This document shows positions 25,320-35,072 of a stretch of 64,000 bases of DNA, piece after piece. The notes beneath the pieces were generated by a model, which saw nothing but the letters and a program-made list of their open reading frames with translations, was not told the origin of the DNA and ran no database searches. Position numbers and translations under genes: made by a program. The stretch lies in NCBI GenBank assembly GCA_045124055.1, contig JBGVKZ010000051.1, positions 1 to 64,000 on the forward strand, given 5' to 3'. This DNA is from CALZKI01 sp045124055 (GTDB lineage: Bacteria > Bacillota > Clostridia > Lachnospirales > Lachnospiraceae). Each line of letters opens with the position of its first letter. Within the stretch, counting starts at the first letter, position 1.

Positions 25320-27419
25320 ATGACTAAGAAAAAGGCAGCCTGTTATCTGCTTATCACATTTTCTGTTATTCTGGGAGTTTTGGTATTTCTATCTATTACA
25401 GGAACGGTAGCTCATGCGGCTGGTCTGGTAGATAATACCGTCAGTGACGCTAACCTGTATTCCAAATATCCACTGGAAAACTACCAGTTGGATTTCTATG
25501 TGGATTCAAGCTGGGACTGGCTGCCGTGGAACTGGCTGGACGGTATCGGGAAAAGTATTCAGTACGGATTGTATGCGGTCACAAATTTTATCTGGACAGT
25601 GAGCCTTTATATCTCCAATGCGACAGGCTATGTGGTGCAGGAAGCCTACAAACTGGATTTTATTTCTGATACTGCAACTTCTATCGGGAAGAACATCCAG
25701 ACATTGGCTGGTGTGACGCAAAGCGGCTTTTCCAGTGAGGGATTCTATGTGGGATTTCTGCTTATCCTCATTCTGGTAATGGGTATTTATGTAGCTTACA
25801 CAGGACTAATCAAAAGAGAAACCACAAAGGCGGTTCATGCAGTCATTAACTTTCTGGTGGTGTTCCTGTTGTCCGCTTCCTTTATCGCCTATGCCCCGAA
25901 CTATATCACGAAAATCAATGACTTTTCCGCAGATGTAAGCAATGCTGCCCTGTCCCTTGGTACAAAGATAGTGCTGCCAGAATCCGACAGCAAAGGAAAA
26001 GACAGCGTGGATTTGATAAGGGACAGCTTATTCTCTATACAAGTGCAGCAACCGTGGCTGCTATTGCAGTATGACGAATCGGATATGGACACGCTGGGAG
26101 CTGACCGTGTGGAAAGTCTGTTATCTGCCAGTCCAGATACGGACGACAGGCAGGACGTTGTTATCTCCGAGATTGAGGATAACGACAATACGAACCTGAC
26201 CGTCACAAAGACCATGAGCCGCTTGGGAACAGTGGTATTCCTGTTCATCTTCAATATTGGGATTTCCATTTTCGTATTCCTGCTTACGGGGATGATGATA
26301 TTTTCGCAGGTGCTATTTATCATCTATGCCATGTTCCTGCCTATCAGCTTTGTCCTTTCCATGATACCGACCTATGAGGGCATGGCGAAAAAGGCATTGA
26401 TGAAGCTGTTCAACACCATAATGATTCGGGCAGGAATCACGCTGATTATCACGATTGCATTTAGTATCTCTTCGATGTTCTACAACATTTCCGAGGGATA
26501 CCCGTTCTTCATGGTGGCATTTTTACAGATAGTCACCTTTGCAGGAATCTATTTCAAACTGGGTGATTTGATGGCAATGTTCAGCTTACAGTCCAGTGAT
26601 ACCCAGCAGATGAGCCGACAAATCATGCGACGACCGTATATGTTCCTGCACCGAGGAACAAGACGCTTGGAGCGAAAAATCGGAAGGACACTTGCGGCTG
26701 GTGCTGCTGGCGGTGTAGTCGGTGCTGCGACTGTTGCCAGTAACAGAAAAACAGATACAACAAAAACAGGCAGTCGTTCCAGACCGACCTATGATAGTTC
26801 TTCCAGTTTTGGACAACGGGCAGGTGCAAAAGTCGGTGCGGCTCTTGATACCGCTGACCGTATCAAAGATAAAGCACATCTGGTAAAACAACAGGTGAAA
26901 GATATGCCGACACAGGCAGAGTACGCCTTACATAACGGGGTACATCAGATACAGGAAAATGTATCTGACTTCAAGCGAGGGATTGTAACGGAAAAATCCA
27001 CCCGAAAACAGGGACGTGCTGAAAGGGAGAACCAGCACCGACAGACCATTGCTGAGAAACGTATGGAACTGGACAAAGCGAAACAATCCGCTGGATCAGT
27101 GACAAAAGGAACTGCTCCAGTGCATGAGCGACCAATGACAACGCCTGTACCTGCGAAAGCAGCTCCACAGACGGCAGCTTCTAACACACAATCTGTCGTG
27201 AACCATCCATCTGTTTCTACTGTAAAAGAACAGGTTCGACCTGCTAAGGAATCACCTGTACAAAAGACAGAGCAGGTCAAGATACAAAACGTCAGACAAA
27301 ATGCTGCTCCTGTTTTCAATGTAACCCAGCAGGCTGCCCAACACCAGAAACAGACCACGCAGAACCGCCAAAGAAAGACTGTGAAAAAATTCACCCTTAA
27401 GAAAGGAAAACAGAAATGA
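25320..27419 (+). CDS. VirB6-like multi-pass conjugation protein (Tn916 Orf15)
   Basis: 699 residues from ATG 25320 (GAGGTG at 25308-25313); a GTG at 25311 is the alternative. A signal/anchor helix near 10-30 is followed by further membrane helices (about 150-215 and 305-430), with a long extracellular loop between. The C-terminal 250 residues are basic, Gln/Ala/Pro-rich and probably unstructured (TTQNRQRKTVKKFTLKKGKQK). This is the pore subunit of the Gram-positive transfer system. It overlaps orf14 by 4 bases. Confidence 0.9.
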   Translation: MTKKKAACYLLITFSVILGVLVFLSITGTVAHAAGLVDNTVSDANLYSKYPLENYQLDFYVDSSWDWLPWNWLDGIGKSIQYGLYAVTNFIWTVSLYISNATGYVVQEAYKLDFISDTATSIGKNIQTLAGVTQSGFSSEGFYVGFLLILILVMGIYVAYTGLIKRETTKAVHAVINFLVVFLLSASFIAYAPNYITKINDFSADVSNAALSLGTKIVLPESDSKGKDSVDLIRDSLFSIQVQQPWLLLQYDESDMDTLGADRVESLLSASPDTDDRQDVVISEIEDNDNTNLTVTKTMSRLGTVVFLFIFNIGISIFVFLLTGMMIFSQVLFIIYAMFLPISFVLSMIPTYEGMAKKALMKLFNTIMIRAGITLIITIAFSISSMFYNISEGYPFFMVAFLQIVTFAGIYFKLGDLMAMFSLQSSDTQQMSRQIMRRPYMFLHRGTRRLERKIGRTLAAGAAGGVVGAATVASNRKTDTTKTGSRSRPTYDSSSSFGQRAGAKVGAALDTADRIKDKAHLVKQQVKDMPTQAEYALHNGVHQIQENVSDFKRGIVTEKSTRKQGRAERENQHRQTIAEKRMELDKAKQSAGSVTKGTAPVHERPMTTPVPAKAAPQTAASNTQSVVNHPSVSTVKEQVRPAKESPVQKTEQVKIQNVRQNAAPVFNVTQQAAQHQKQTTQNRQRKTVKKFTLKKGKQK

Positions 27420-28417
27420 AGCTAAGACACCTTGCGGTATTCGGTGGGATTTTGGTAGCGATTATCAGTCTGCTTCTGTTCCTTTTCATTGTGACTTCAG
27501 ATGATGAAGAAAACAGCACTTCCCGTATTGACTATTCGGGTCTGAACCTGTCAGCGGAAGTGCTGCAATATCAGCCAACAGTCGAAAAATACGCAAAGGA
27601 ATACGGGATTTCTGACTATGTGAACTATCTGCTTGCTATCATGCAGGTGGAATCTGGCGGTACTGCGGTGGATGTTATGCAGTCCAGCGAATCTTTAGGA
27701 CTACCGCCTAATTCCCTTTCCACAGAAGAATCCATTAAGCAGGGATGTAAATATTTTGCGTCCCTGCTTTCTTCCTGTAAAGAAAAAGGCTGTGACATCA
27801 ACACCGTGGTACAAGCCTATAACTATGGCGGTGGGTTCGTGGATTACGTTGCAAGTCACGGAAAGAAATACACCTTTGAACTGGCGGTCAGCTTTGCAAA
27901 GGAAAAATCTGGCGGTGTAAAAATCACCTATAAAAATGAGATTTCCATTAAGGAAAATAGCGGCTGGCGTTACAAGTACGGAAATATGTTCTATGTGAAG
28001 CTGGTGGCTCAATATCTGGCAGTCGCCCACTTTGATGACGCTACGGTACAGACAATCTTTAACGAAGCTCTGAAATATCAAGGCTGGAAGTATGTGTATG
28101 GCGGCAGCAATCCCAACACGTCCTTTGACTGTTCGGGTCTGGTGCAATGGTGCTATGGAAAGGCTGGTATCAGTCTGCCACGAACCGCACAGGCACAATA
28201 TGACGCTACCCAGCACATACCACTGTCACAGGCAAAGGCTGGTGACTTGATATTCTTCCATTCAACCTATAACGCTGGGTCGTATGTAACCCACGTCGGG
28301 ATATATGCTGGAAATAATAGAATGTATCATGCTGGCGACCCTATCGGATATGCAGATTTAACAAGCTCATACTGGCAGCAACATTTGATATGTGCTGGAC
28401 GAGTGAAAACCAACTAA
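27416..28417 (+). CDS. Bifunctional wall hydrolase: lysozyme-like + NlpC/P60 (Tn916 Orf14/CwlT-like)
   Basis: 333 residues. An N-terminal membrane anchor (about 7-28) is followed by a soluble lytic/lysozyme-like domain (about 55-195: YLLAIMQVESGG with the likely catalytic Glu, YNYGGGFVDYV) and an NlpC/P60 endopeptidase (about 215-333: FDCSGLVQW with the catalytic Cys near 239 and THVGIYAGNNRMYHAG with the His). Opens peptidoglycan at the mating junction. The NlpC/P60 domain resembles that of the surface protein at the left end of the ICE, giving the element two such enzymes. Confidence 0.94.
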   Translation: MKLRHLAVFGGILVAIISLLLFLFIVTSDDEENSTSRIDYSGLNLSAEVLQYQPTVEKYAKEYGISDYVNYLLAIMQVESGGTAVDVMQSSESLGLPPNSLSTEESIKQGCKYFASLLSSCKEKGCDINTVVQAYNYGGGFVDYVASHGKKYTFELAVSFAKEKSGGVKITYKNEISIKENSGWRYKYGNMFYVKLVAQYLAVAHFDDATVQTIFNEALKYQGWKYVYGGSNPNTSFDCSGLVQWCYGKAGISLPRTAQAQYDATQHIPLSQAKAGDLIFFHSTYNAGSYVTHVGIYAGNNRMYHAGDPIGYADLTSSYWQQHLICAGRVKTN

Positions 28418-28432
28418 GAAAGGAATGATGCT

Positions 28433-29338
28433 ATGCTATTTAAGAAAAAAGAGAAAGAATCGAAACCGAAGAAAGAAAGACACGTGCCTGTGATGAAAGT
28501 CGGCACGCATAAGAAAACCGTGATTGCCCTGTGGCTGCTTCTCATTGTAAGTGTCAGTTTTGGTGTGTATAAGAATTTCACTGCCATTGATATGCACACC
28601 GTACACGAAAAGGAAGTCATTGAACAGAGAATCGTTGACACCAACAAGATAGAGAATTTTGTCAAGGCATTTGCAAAGTCTTATTATTCATGGAGCAATT
28701 CACAGGAAGCCATTGACGCAAGGACAAATAAAATCAAACAGTATCTTACCAATGAATTGCAGGATTTGAATGTAGATACAGTGCGTGCGGATATACCGAC
28801 CAGCTCCACTGCTACAGATGTGAAGATTTGGGATATTGGACAGAACAATGAGAACGACTTTACCGTTACCTACTCCGTAGATCAAACGGTAACAGAGGGC
28901 GAGAAGTCCACACAATATACTTCCGCTTATTCTGTTGTAGTTCATGTGGATGATAACGGGGATATGGTGATTACAAAGAATCCGACTATCAGCAGCATAC
29001 CTACAAAATCCAGCTATGAACCGACCATGAAGCAGTCTGACGGAACGGTGGACGCTGCCACAGTATCAGAAGTAACAGAGTTCTTGGAAACATTTTTCAA
29101 GCTCTATCCGACAGCAACCGAAAAGGAATTGGCTTATTATGTATCTGGAAATGTGCTTGAACCAGTGAATAGGGAATACACTTTTTCAGAACTGGTGAAT
29201 CCTGTTTTCAGTAAAGTTGGAGAACAGGTCAAGGTATCAGTAGCGGTGAAATATCTCGACCAAAGAACGAAAGCAACACAGATTTCTCAGTTTGATTTGG
29301 TTCTAGAAAAAGATAGTAACTGGAAGATTGTAGGATAA
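28433..29338 (+). CDS. TcpC-family conjugation protein (Tn916 Orf13)
   Basis: 301 residues, AAAGGAATGATG ribosome site. A basic N-terminus, one membrane helix (about 32-50), then two NTF2/VirB8-like external domains (about 70-190 and 200-300). TcpC-type proteins are the VirB8-like scaffold of Gram-positive transfer systems. This is the last conserved transfer gene before the cargo. Confidence 0.9.
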   Translation: MLFKKKEKESKPKKERHVPVMKVGTHKKTVIALWLLLIVSVSFGVYKNFTAIDMHTVHEKEVIEQRIVDTNKIENFVKAFAKSYYSWSNSQEAIDARTNKIKQYLTNELQDLNVDTVRADIPTSSTATDVKIWDIGQNNENDFTVTYSVDQTVTEGEKSTQYTSAYSVVVHVDDNGDMVITKNPTISSIPTKSSYEPTMKQSDGTVDAATVSEVTEFLETFFKLYPTATEKELAYYVSGNVLEPVNREYTFSELVNPVFSKVGEQVKVSVAVKYLDQRTKATQISQFDLVLEKDSNWKIVG

Positions 29339-29343
29339 AAGAA

Positions 29344-29383
29344 ACAGGCTTGCTTCACACGTTAGTGGAATCTGCAAGCCTGT
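29344..29383 (+). repeat. 10-bp inverted repeat after orf13
   Basis: ACAGGCTTGC (29344-29353) and GCAAGCCTGT (29374-29383) form a perfect stem without a T run. It could be a weak terminator, an mRNA 3'-end stabiliser or a leader structure in the interval where Tn916 has its tet(M) leader. Confidence 0.5.
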
Positions 29384-29410
29384 ACTATATGTCGCATTTA
29401 GAACATAATA

Positions 29411-29438
29411 TTGTACTTTTGCTATTGTATGCTAAAAT
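29411..29438 (+). promoter_or_regulatory. Promoter for the cargo two-component genes
   Basis: TTGTAC (29411-29416), 16-bp spacer ending TGC, TAAAAT (29433-29438). Confidence 0.5.
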
Positions 29439-29485
29439 GGAAGTGTTTTAATACTACTTAATTGATGAATAGCGAGGTGTTAAAT

Positions 29486-30181
29486 ATGATATTAGAACAC
29501 TCTTCAAGATGTATTTTGATATTGGAAGATGATGATGATTTAGCCGAAGGAATTACATTATCTCTTCAAAGTGATGAGCTGGATTTTACAATTTGCAAAA
29601 CGATATCAGAAGCAAAATGTGTACTTAACAAGCAGTCATTTGATTTATTTATATTGGATATAAACCTCCCAGATGGTAGCGGTCTGGATTTTTGTAAAGA
29701 ATTACGAAAAAAAACTAAGATACCGATTGCATTATTGACCGCAAAAGATATGGAATTGGATATTGTAAAAGGACTAGAATGTGGTGCAGATGATTATATA
29801 ACAAAGCCTTTTAGTTTGATGGTTTTAAGAGCGAGAATACGGGCTCTCTTACGTAGAAATATCCCTGAACAAATAACGGAATATAGCAATGGAATATTCT
29901 GTTTCCGATTTAATTCAATGGAGTTTTATAAAAATGGAAAGACAATTGAACTTAGCAAAACAGAACAGCGAATTTTATATCTTTTGGTTTCAAATGCAGG
30001 ACAAGTTCTGACTAGAGAACGACTGTTAGAATGGGTATGGCCAGAGGGGACAGAATATGTTGAGGATAACGCTTTATCAGTAGGAATTCGTCGTCTTAGA
30101 GATAAATTAGAAGATAACTCATCTAAGCCTGCTTTTATTAAAACTGTTTACGGAAAAGGTTATATGTGGGGGAATTCTTAA
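29486..30181 (+). CDS. OmpR-family response regulator (cargo)
   Basis: 231 residues from ATG 29486 with GAGGTG at 29474-29479; earlier in-frame TTG/ATG codons (29462, 29465) lack a ribosome site. The receiver domain has the acidic pocket LEDDDDL, phospho-acceptor Asp in FILDINLPDGSG, T in LLTAKD and K in TKPFS. The winged-helix effector domain follows (KTEQRILYLLVSNAGQVLTRERLLEWVW). Directly followed by its kinase and an FtsX-type exporter, the arrangement of BceRS/VanRS-like peptide-stress systems. Confidence 0.92.
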   Translation: MILEHSSRCILILEDDDDLAEGITLSLQSDELDFTICKTISEAKCVLNKQSFDLFILDINLPDGSGLDFCKELRKKTKIPIALLTAKDMELDIVKGLECGADDYITKPFSLMVLRARIRALLRRNIPEQITEYSNGIFCFRFNSMEFYKNGKTIELSKTEQRILYLLVSNAGQVLTRERLLEWVWPEGTEYVEDNALSVGIRRLRDKLEDNSSKPAFIKTVYGKGYMWGNS

Positions 30182-31096
30182 ATGATTCTTTATTTAATAC
30201 TATGTATTTTATTTTGCTGTATAGTTATATTTATTGTTACAATTTTGTGGTATCGAAAAAAAATCTCAGAGACATACAATAATCTTTTACAAAAATTAGA
30301 TGTTGCTATTAAGGGAGAAATACAAGGTGTAGTATATGATGAATCATTAGACGCGGCAATTACGGAAAGATTAAATCGAATTGTGCAAATATCCTCAATA
30401 CAAAAAAGAAATGCGGAGGAAGAACGTGATGTGGTAAAGTCTTTAATTTCCGATATATCTCATCAAGTTCGTACACCGTTATCTAATATTATGTTATATG
30501 TTGGTTTACTTAAAGAAGCTAATTTAGATGATAAAGCTCTAGTTCTAGCCAATAAAATTGAAAATAATTCTGAAAAATTAAATTTTTTCATGAAGGAACT
30601 TATCAAATCTTCCTACACAGAGCAAGAAATAATTACCGTTTATCCACAAAAAGTAAGTATAGAGGAATTAGTTAGTAAAGCATGTCAATTAGTTGAACTG
30701 TCAGCATTAAAAAAGAATATTATTATTTGTAGACAAAATACAGACGGTATTTGTTATGCAGACAAAAAATGGACAGTAGAAGCCATCGGAAATATTATTG
30801 AAAATGCAATAAAATATTCACCAGAAAACTCTAAAGTACATATCAATGTAATTTCCTATGAATCTTTTATCTGTATACAAGTAAAAGATACTGGTATTGG
30901 AATTGCAGAGAAAGAGCAAGGAAAGGTATTTCAACGATTTTATCGTGGTGAAAATGTAAAAAATAATTCTGGATTTGGAATAGGTCTTTATCTTGCTAGA
31001 GAAGTTCTCTCTAAACAAGATGGTTATATCAAACTGGATTCTAAATTAAACAAAGGAACAACGGTTAATATTTTCCTTTCACGTCATCCTATATAA
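30182..31096 (+). CDS. Membrane sensor histidine kinase (cargo)
   Basis: 304 residues. A single N-terminal membrane helix (about 2-24) and almost no extracellular loop, so it probably senses within the membrane or through the exporter. The phospho-acceptor is in SDISHQVRTPLSNIML. N box ENAIKYSPEN, G boxes KDTGIGIAEKE and GFGIGLYLAREV are complete. The start directly abuts the regulator stop. Small kinases of this type beside FtsX-type exporters usually respond to antimicrobial peptides. Confidence 0.92.
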   Translation: MILYLILCILFCCIVIFIVTILWYRKKISETYNNLLQKLDVAIKGEIQGVVYDESLDAAITERLNRIVQISSIQKRNAEEERDVVKSLISDISHQVRTPLSNIMLYVGLLKEANLDDKALVLANKIENNSEKLNFFMKELIKSSYTEQEIITVYPQKVSIEELVSKACQLVELSALKKNIIICRQNTDGICYADKKWTVEAIGNIIENAIKYSPENSKVHINVISYESFICIQVKDTGIGIAEKEQGKVFQRFYRGENVKNNSGFGIGLYLAREVLSKQDGYIKLDSKLNKGTTVNIFLSRHPI

Positions 31097-31146
31097 AAAT
31101 AAAACACTTCTTTCTTGTTTTTTCAAATGTGTCAAAAGTGTCACCT

Positions 31147-31168
31147 TTGAGAAAGAATTGAGAAAGAA
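31147..31168 (+). promoter_or_regulatory. Tandem 11-bp direct repeat before the exporter genes
   Basis: TTGAGAAAGAA occurs twice head-to-tail (31147-31157, 31158-31168), one helical turn apart, the usual spacing for a dimer of an OmpR-family regulator. A preceding GTGTCAAAAGTGTCAC (about 31128-31143) is also repetitive. TATAGA near 31183 could be the -10. Likely binding site of the adjacent response regulator. Confidence 0.5.
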
Positions 31169-31208
31169 GTTTTTGTTATTATAGACATATAAAACAAGGA
31201 GGCATTAC

Positions 31209-31898
31209 ATGAAGATATTAGTTGTAGAAAATTTAAAAAAATATTATGAAATGGGAGAAACGACAGTAAAGGCTCTTGACGGAATAAATCTTGCTATTGA
31301 GCAGGGAGAGTTTCTTGCTGTTGTCGGTACTTCCGGAAGTGGAAAATCAACCTTACTCCATATACTAGGTGGACTTGATGTACCTACTTCTGGAAAAATA
31401 ATTGTTGATGGTAATGATATTTCAAAAATGAGTAAAGATGAACTCACCATCTATCGCAGAAGAAAAATCGGTTTTGTATTTCAAAATTATAACCTTTTGC
31501 CACTTATGAATGTCTATGAAAATATTGTTTTGCCAATTAAATTAGATGGAATAAAACCAGATAATAAATATATTGATGAGCTGCTTGAAATGTTGGGGTT
31601 AGATAAGAAAAAATATGCCATGCCAAATCAATTATCTGGAGGACAGCAACAGAGAGTTGCACTTGCAAGAGCATTAGCAACTAAACCAGCAATTATTTTG
31701 GCAGATGAACCAACTGGAAATCTTGACAGCCATACAAGTCAAGATGTCTTAGGTTTAATAAAAATAACAAGTGAACGATTTGCTCAGACAGTAGTAATGA
31801 TTACTCACAATGAAGAAATTGCACAAATGGCTGATAGAATCATACGTTTAGAAGATGGCAAAATCTGCAAAGGCGGTGATGAGATTGTGGAAAGTTAG
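31209..31898 (+). CDS. ABC transporter ATP-binding protein, MacB/BceA type (cargo)
   Basis: 229 residues with Walker A VGTSGSGKSTLLH, Q-loop FVFQNYNLLP, signature LSGGQQQRVALARAL, Walker B IILADEPTGNLD and switch VMITHNEE. The family (LolD/MacB/BceA) partners with FtsX-type permeases in peptide efflux or detoxification. The ribosome site AAGGAGG is strong. It overlaps the permease gene. Confidence 0.95.
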   Translation: MKILVVENLKKYYEMGETTVKALDGINLAIEQGEFLAVVGTSGSGKSTLLHILGGLDVPTSGKIIVDGNDISKMSKDELTIYRRRKIGFVFQNYNLLPLMNVYENIVLPIKLDGIKPDNKYIDELLEMLGLDKKKYAMPNQLSGGQQQRVALARALATKPAIILADEPTGNLDSHTSQDVLGLIKITSERFAQTVVMITHNEEIAQMADRIIRLEDGKICKGGDEIVES

Positions 31899-34386
31899 AA
31901 ATCAGAAAATTGTATCCGAATTAGCAAAGATAACTTATAAAGCGAATAAAAAGAGAAACCTTTTGACAATTGTAGCTGTAGTTTTAACAACATTTCTTAT
32001 TAGTGTCATTCTCTCTCTAGGTATGAGTTATTGGGATACTATTTCTCTTCGGCAAGTTAGAATGTCGGGAATGGATTATGATATAGAATTGACTGAACCA
32101 CGAGAAAATCAAGTAAATACAATACGTTCTATGGATAACGTAAAATATGCTGGGATAGCGGTAAAATGCGCAATCGGTTCAACATATGAGGATAATCAAC
32201 TTGATAAATTGAAATTATATTGGTTGGATGATACATGTTGGACAAAACAGACAATACCAGCACTGGAAACATATACTGGCTCATACCCTAGTGAAGAAGA
32301 TGAAATCATGTTATCTAACAGTGCATTAAATGACATGGGTATTACAAATCCTCAGATTGGCATGGAAGTACCTATTTCATATTTTTCGCTAGATGAAGAT
32401 TCGTCGGAAGAATCTAATGAAAAGACGTTTGTTCTATGCGGATGGTATTCAGATTATAGTGGTACTTGTTGCGGATATATTTCAGAAGAATTTTTCAAAA
32501 CTACTGGGGTGAAACAAACTGATATAACACAAGGAACATTAAAAATTACGCTTGTAAATCCTCTTTATTCCAAAGAAGATATTATAAATATGCAAAATGA
32601 AATTGACCTTTCTCGTCACCAAATTATTGATGCCGATTATGATACGATTTCTAATTTTTGTAAAATTTGTATAGGGCTTTTGGGAATGTTGCTTATGGTT
32701 TTTTTCAGTGGCTATTTATTTATTCATAATACGTTATACCTGTCTATTACAAAAGATATTCGGTATTATGGACAATTAAAAACATTGGGAATGACATCAG
32801 TTCAATTACAAAAATTAGTATATATGCAAATGATTTGGAATTCTTTTGTTGGAATACCCATAGGTCTTATTCTCTCAGCTATCGTTGCGAAAGGTACTAT
32901 TCCTCAAATATTGCATATCGTGAATCCAACAATAAATTCTGCTGATGTGATAGATGTTCGATTATGGACATTTCTATTAGCTGCCATATTCTCTTTCGTT
33001 ACTACATTAGTAAGCAGCAATAAACCTGTAAAGCTGGTTAAAGACTGTTCTCCTGTTGAATCTCTTAATTATATTGTGGTTTCGAATAAAAATAGACAAA
33101 AAAAGCGTGAAAGCGGAAGCATAGCTTCTATGGCAAAGCAAAACATTTTCCGAGACAAAAAGCAAGCATTGATAATATTGTTATCTTTTAGCATAGCGGT
33201 CTCATTATTCATGTCAGTAAACACTATTATTTACGAAAATGATGCAAAACTTATATTAAACAATATTTACAACTATGATATGCGAATATTGAACCAAACC
33301 ATGCTTGATGAAAATAAGCAACAAGTAATCACTGATAATATGATTGTACAAATAGAAAAAATAGACGGTGTGAAAAAGGTAAGAAAGGTTATCTCTACAT
33401 TAGCTACTGTTCCATATCAAGAAGAAGTATATGGAGAGTATTATGAAGAACTATATCAATCAAGATATTCTCCTGGAGATTATGAAACTGATATAGAATC
33501 TTATAAAGAAAATCCAGAAGATAGTTTATTTACTTGTCGCTTTATTGCCATTGATGAAAGTGAATTTGACAGAATAAATAAAAATATGGGAAATAAAATC
33601 AATAAAAATGATTTTAAACAGGGTTCTATTGCATTAGCTACAAAGATGTTTACCAATGGTGATAATGGGATACCGCAAAAAACAGTAAGGTTTTATCTTC
33701 CAGAGGGAATAGAACCTCAGAAAGAGTATTCAATCTTGATAGATTCGGTTATTGATGACTGTCCAGCGTACTATGCAGCAGGATATACACCTGACTTGAT
33801 TGTAAGTGAAAAATTTGCAGAAAAATTATTAGGAAATACTTTTACAGAGTTAATATATGTTGAATATCAAAATGCATTCTCCGTAGAAACGGAGAACTCC
33901 ATAAGAGAAATTATAGACAGTAACAATCTGCTTTCTTATGAATCTAAACTTGAAAGATATTCTGAAATGAAAAATTCAGAAAATCAAATTACTGTACTGG
34001 GCAGCAGTATAGGATTTATTGTTTTATTATTAGCGGTTTTGAACTATTTGAATATGATGGCAGCCAGTATACAAAATCGTTCTAAAGAATTTGCAATATT
34101 AGAAAGTATCGGAATGACGACAAAACAAATTAGGCAAATGATTATTTTAGAAGGATTAGAATATGCCATAATGTCATTGATTTTATCAGTAATTATTGGT
34201 GTTCCTCTTAGTTATATTGTGTTTAGTGGACTCAATATTTACAGTCTCCCATTTGTTGTACCATGGTTCAATAATCTGGTGTTATTTTTAGTGATAATAC
34301 TTATATGTATGAGTGCTCCTGTAATTCTGTTAAAAAACATGAATCGATTAACCATTATTGAACAATTAAGGCAAAGTGAGAACTAA
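31879..34386 (+). CDS. FtsX-family ABC permease, large (cargo)
   Basis: 835 residues from ATG 31879; another ATG at 31855 lies deeper in the ATPase gene. The N-terminal helix (about 28-50) is followed by an extracellular domain (about 60-260), three helices around 265-395, then a second such repeat with an external domain (about 440-680) and three C-terminal helices. Two FtsX modules (ASIQNRSKEFAILESIGMTTKQIRQM is a clear one). Probably exports or senses antimicrobial peptides together with the upstream kinase. The substrate is not shown by the sequence. Confidence 0.9.
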   Translation: MRLWKVRNQKIVSELAKITYKANKKRNLLTIVAVVLTTFLISVILSLGMSYWDTISLRQVRMSGMDYDIELTEPRENQVNTIRSMDNVKYAGIAVKCAIGSTYEDNQLDKLKLYWLDDTCWTKQTIPALETYTGSYPSEEDEIMLSNSALNDMGITNPQIGMEVPISYFSLDEDSSEESNEKTFVLCGWYSDYSGTCCGYISEEFFKTTGVKQTDITQGTLKITLVNPLYSKEDIINMQNEIDLSRHQIIDADYDTISNFCKICIGLLGMLLMVFFSGYLFIHNTLYLSITKDIRYYGQLKTLGMTSVQLQKLVYMQMIWNSFVGIPIGLILSAIVAKGTIPQILHIVNPTINSADVIDVRLWTFLLAAIFSFVTTLVSSNKPVKLVKDCSPVESLNYIVVSNKNRQKKRESGSIASMAKQNIFRDKKQALIILLSFSIAVSLFMSVNTIIYENDAKLILNNIYNYDMRILNQTMLDENKQQVITDNMIVQIEKIDGVKKVRKVISTLATVPYQEEVYGEYYEELYQSRYSPGDYETDIESYKENPEDSLFTCRFIAIDESEFDRINKNMGNKINKNDFKQGSIALATKMFTNGDNGIPQKTVRFYLPEGIEPQKEYSILIDSVIDDCPAYYAAGYTPDLIVSEKFAEKLLGNTFTELIYVEYQNAFSVETENSIREIIDSNNLLSYESKLERYSEMKNSENQITVLGSSIGFIVLLLAVLNYLNMMAASIQNRSKEFAILESIGMTTKQIRQMIILEGLEYAIMSLILSVIIGVPLSYIVFSGLNIYSLPFVVPWFNNLVLFLVIILICMSAPVILLKNMNRLTIIEQLRQSEN

Positions 34387-34392
34387 ATGAGA

Positions 34393-34424
34393 AAAGCAGT
34401 GGCTATATGGTCACTGCTTTATTT
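34393..34424. terminator. Bidirectional terminator
   Basis: AAAGCAGTG (34393-34401) and CACTGCTTT (34412-34420) between the permease gene and the convergent orf9-like gene. Confidence 0.7.
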
Positions 34425-34465
34425 AATTCAATAATTTGTTTAGAAAGCAACAGTTAAGATACAGC

Positions 34466-34819
34466 TTATTCGTCTGTTTCTCTGGATAAGATGATGCCAT
34501 TTGTAACGCTTTCAACAATAACTAATTCTTTGTCAGATAAGACATCGAGTTGCTTTTCCAACTGTCGTCTTCTGGTGGTTTTCGCCAGATCAGACGCAGG
34601 CAGGAAAAATTCATCAACAGATACGTTGAGTAATGATACAAGGTCATAGAACACCTGTAGACTTGGGTGTTGTCCCTTGTTTTCAATATTTGTTAAGTAG
34701 CGTGGGTCAATCTCAATCATTGCTCCCACCTGCTCACGGGTTAATCCCTGTTTTATACGAGCTTCTTTGATTGCAAGACCAAAGGCTCTAAAATCATATT
34801 TATCTTCTTTTTTACGCAT
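34466..34819 (-). CDS. XRE-family regulator (Tn916 Orf9-like)
   Basis: 117 residues with a helix-turn-helix at about 12-68 (LAIKEARIKQGLTREQVGAMIEIDPRYLTNIENKGQHPS), then a short C-terminal dimer region. Convergent to the cargo and divergent from the orf7-orf8 control genes, as orf9 in Tn916, where it is thought to restrain the orf7/orf8 activators. GAGG before the start on the minus strand supports it. Confidence 0.9.
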   Translation of the reverse strand: MRKKEDKYDFRAFGLAIKEARIKQGLTREQVGAMIEIDPRYLTNIENKGQHPSLQVFYDLVSLLNVSVDEFFLPASDLAKTTRRRQLEKQLDVLSDKELVIVESVTNGIILSRETDE

Positions 34820-34989
34820 ATCAAATCACCTCACTACATTTTACTGTTCCTATTTAATTTCTGACAGGTATAGAAAAACGTACAATATGATTTGATAGTT
34901 CCTGTTTATAAAAGTGCTGCATAGCGGTAAATAAAAAAAACCGTTATCAACAGTACCTTTTTAGCATATTCAAAAATATTTTCACTAAG

Positions 34990-35021
34990 ACGACGGTTTT
35001 ATAGCCGCCGTTTTTCTTTTT
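34990..35021 (+). terminator. Upstream terminator-like hairpin of the orf7 leader
   Basis: ACGACGG (34990-34996) pairs with CCGCCGT (35005-35011) with one mismatch, followed by TTTTCTTTTT. AGCCGC in its 3' arm could alternatively pair with GCGGCT near 35051-35056. Confidence 0.5.
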
Positions 35022-35072
35022 ACCCTTTCAAGAATATAGGTTTTGTTTTAGCGGCTTTAGGAGGTAGCTGCA

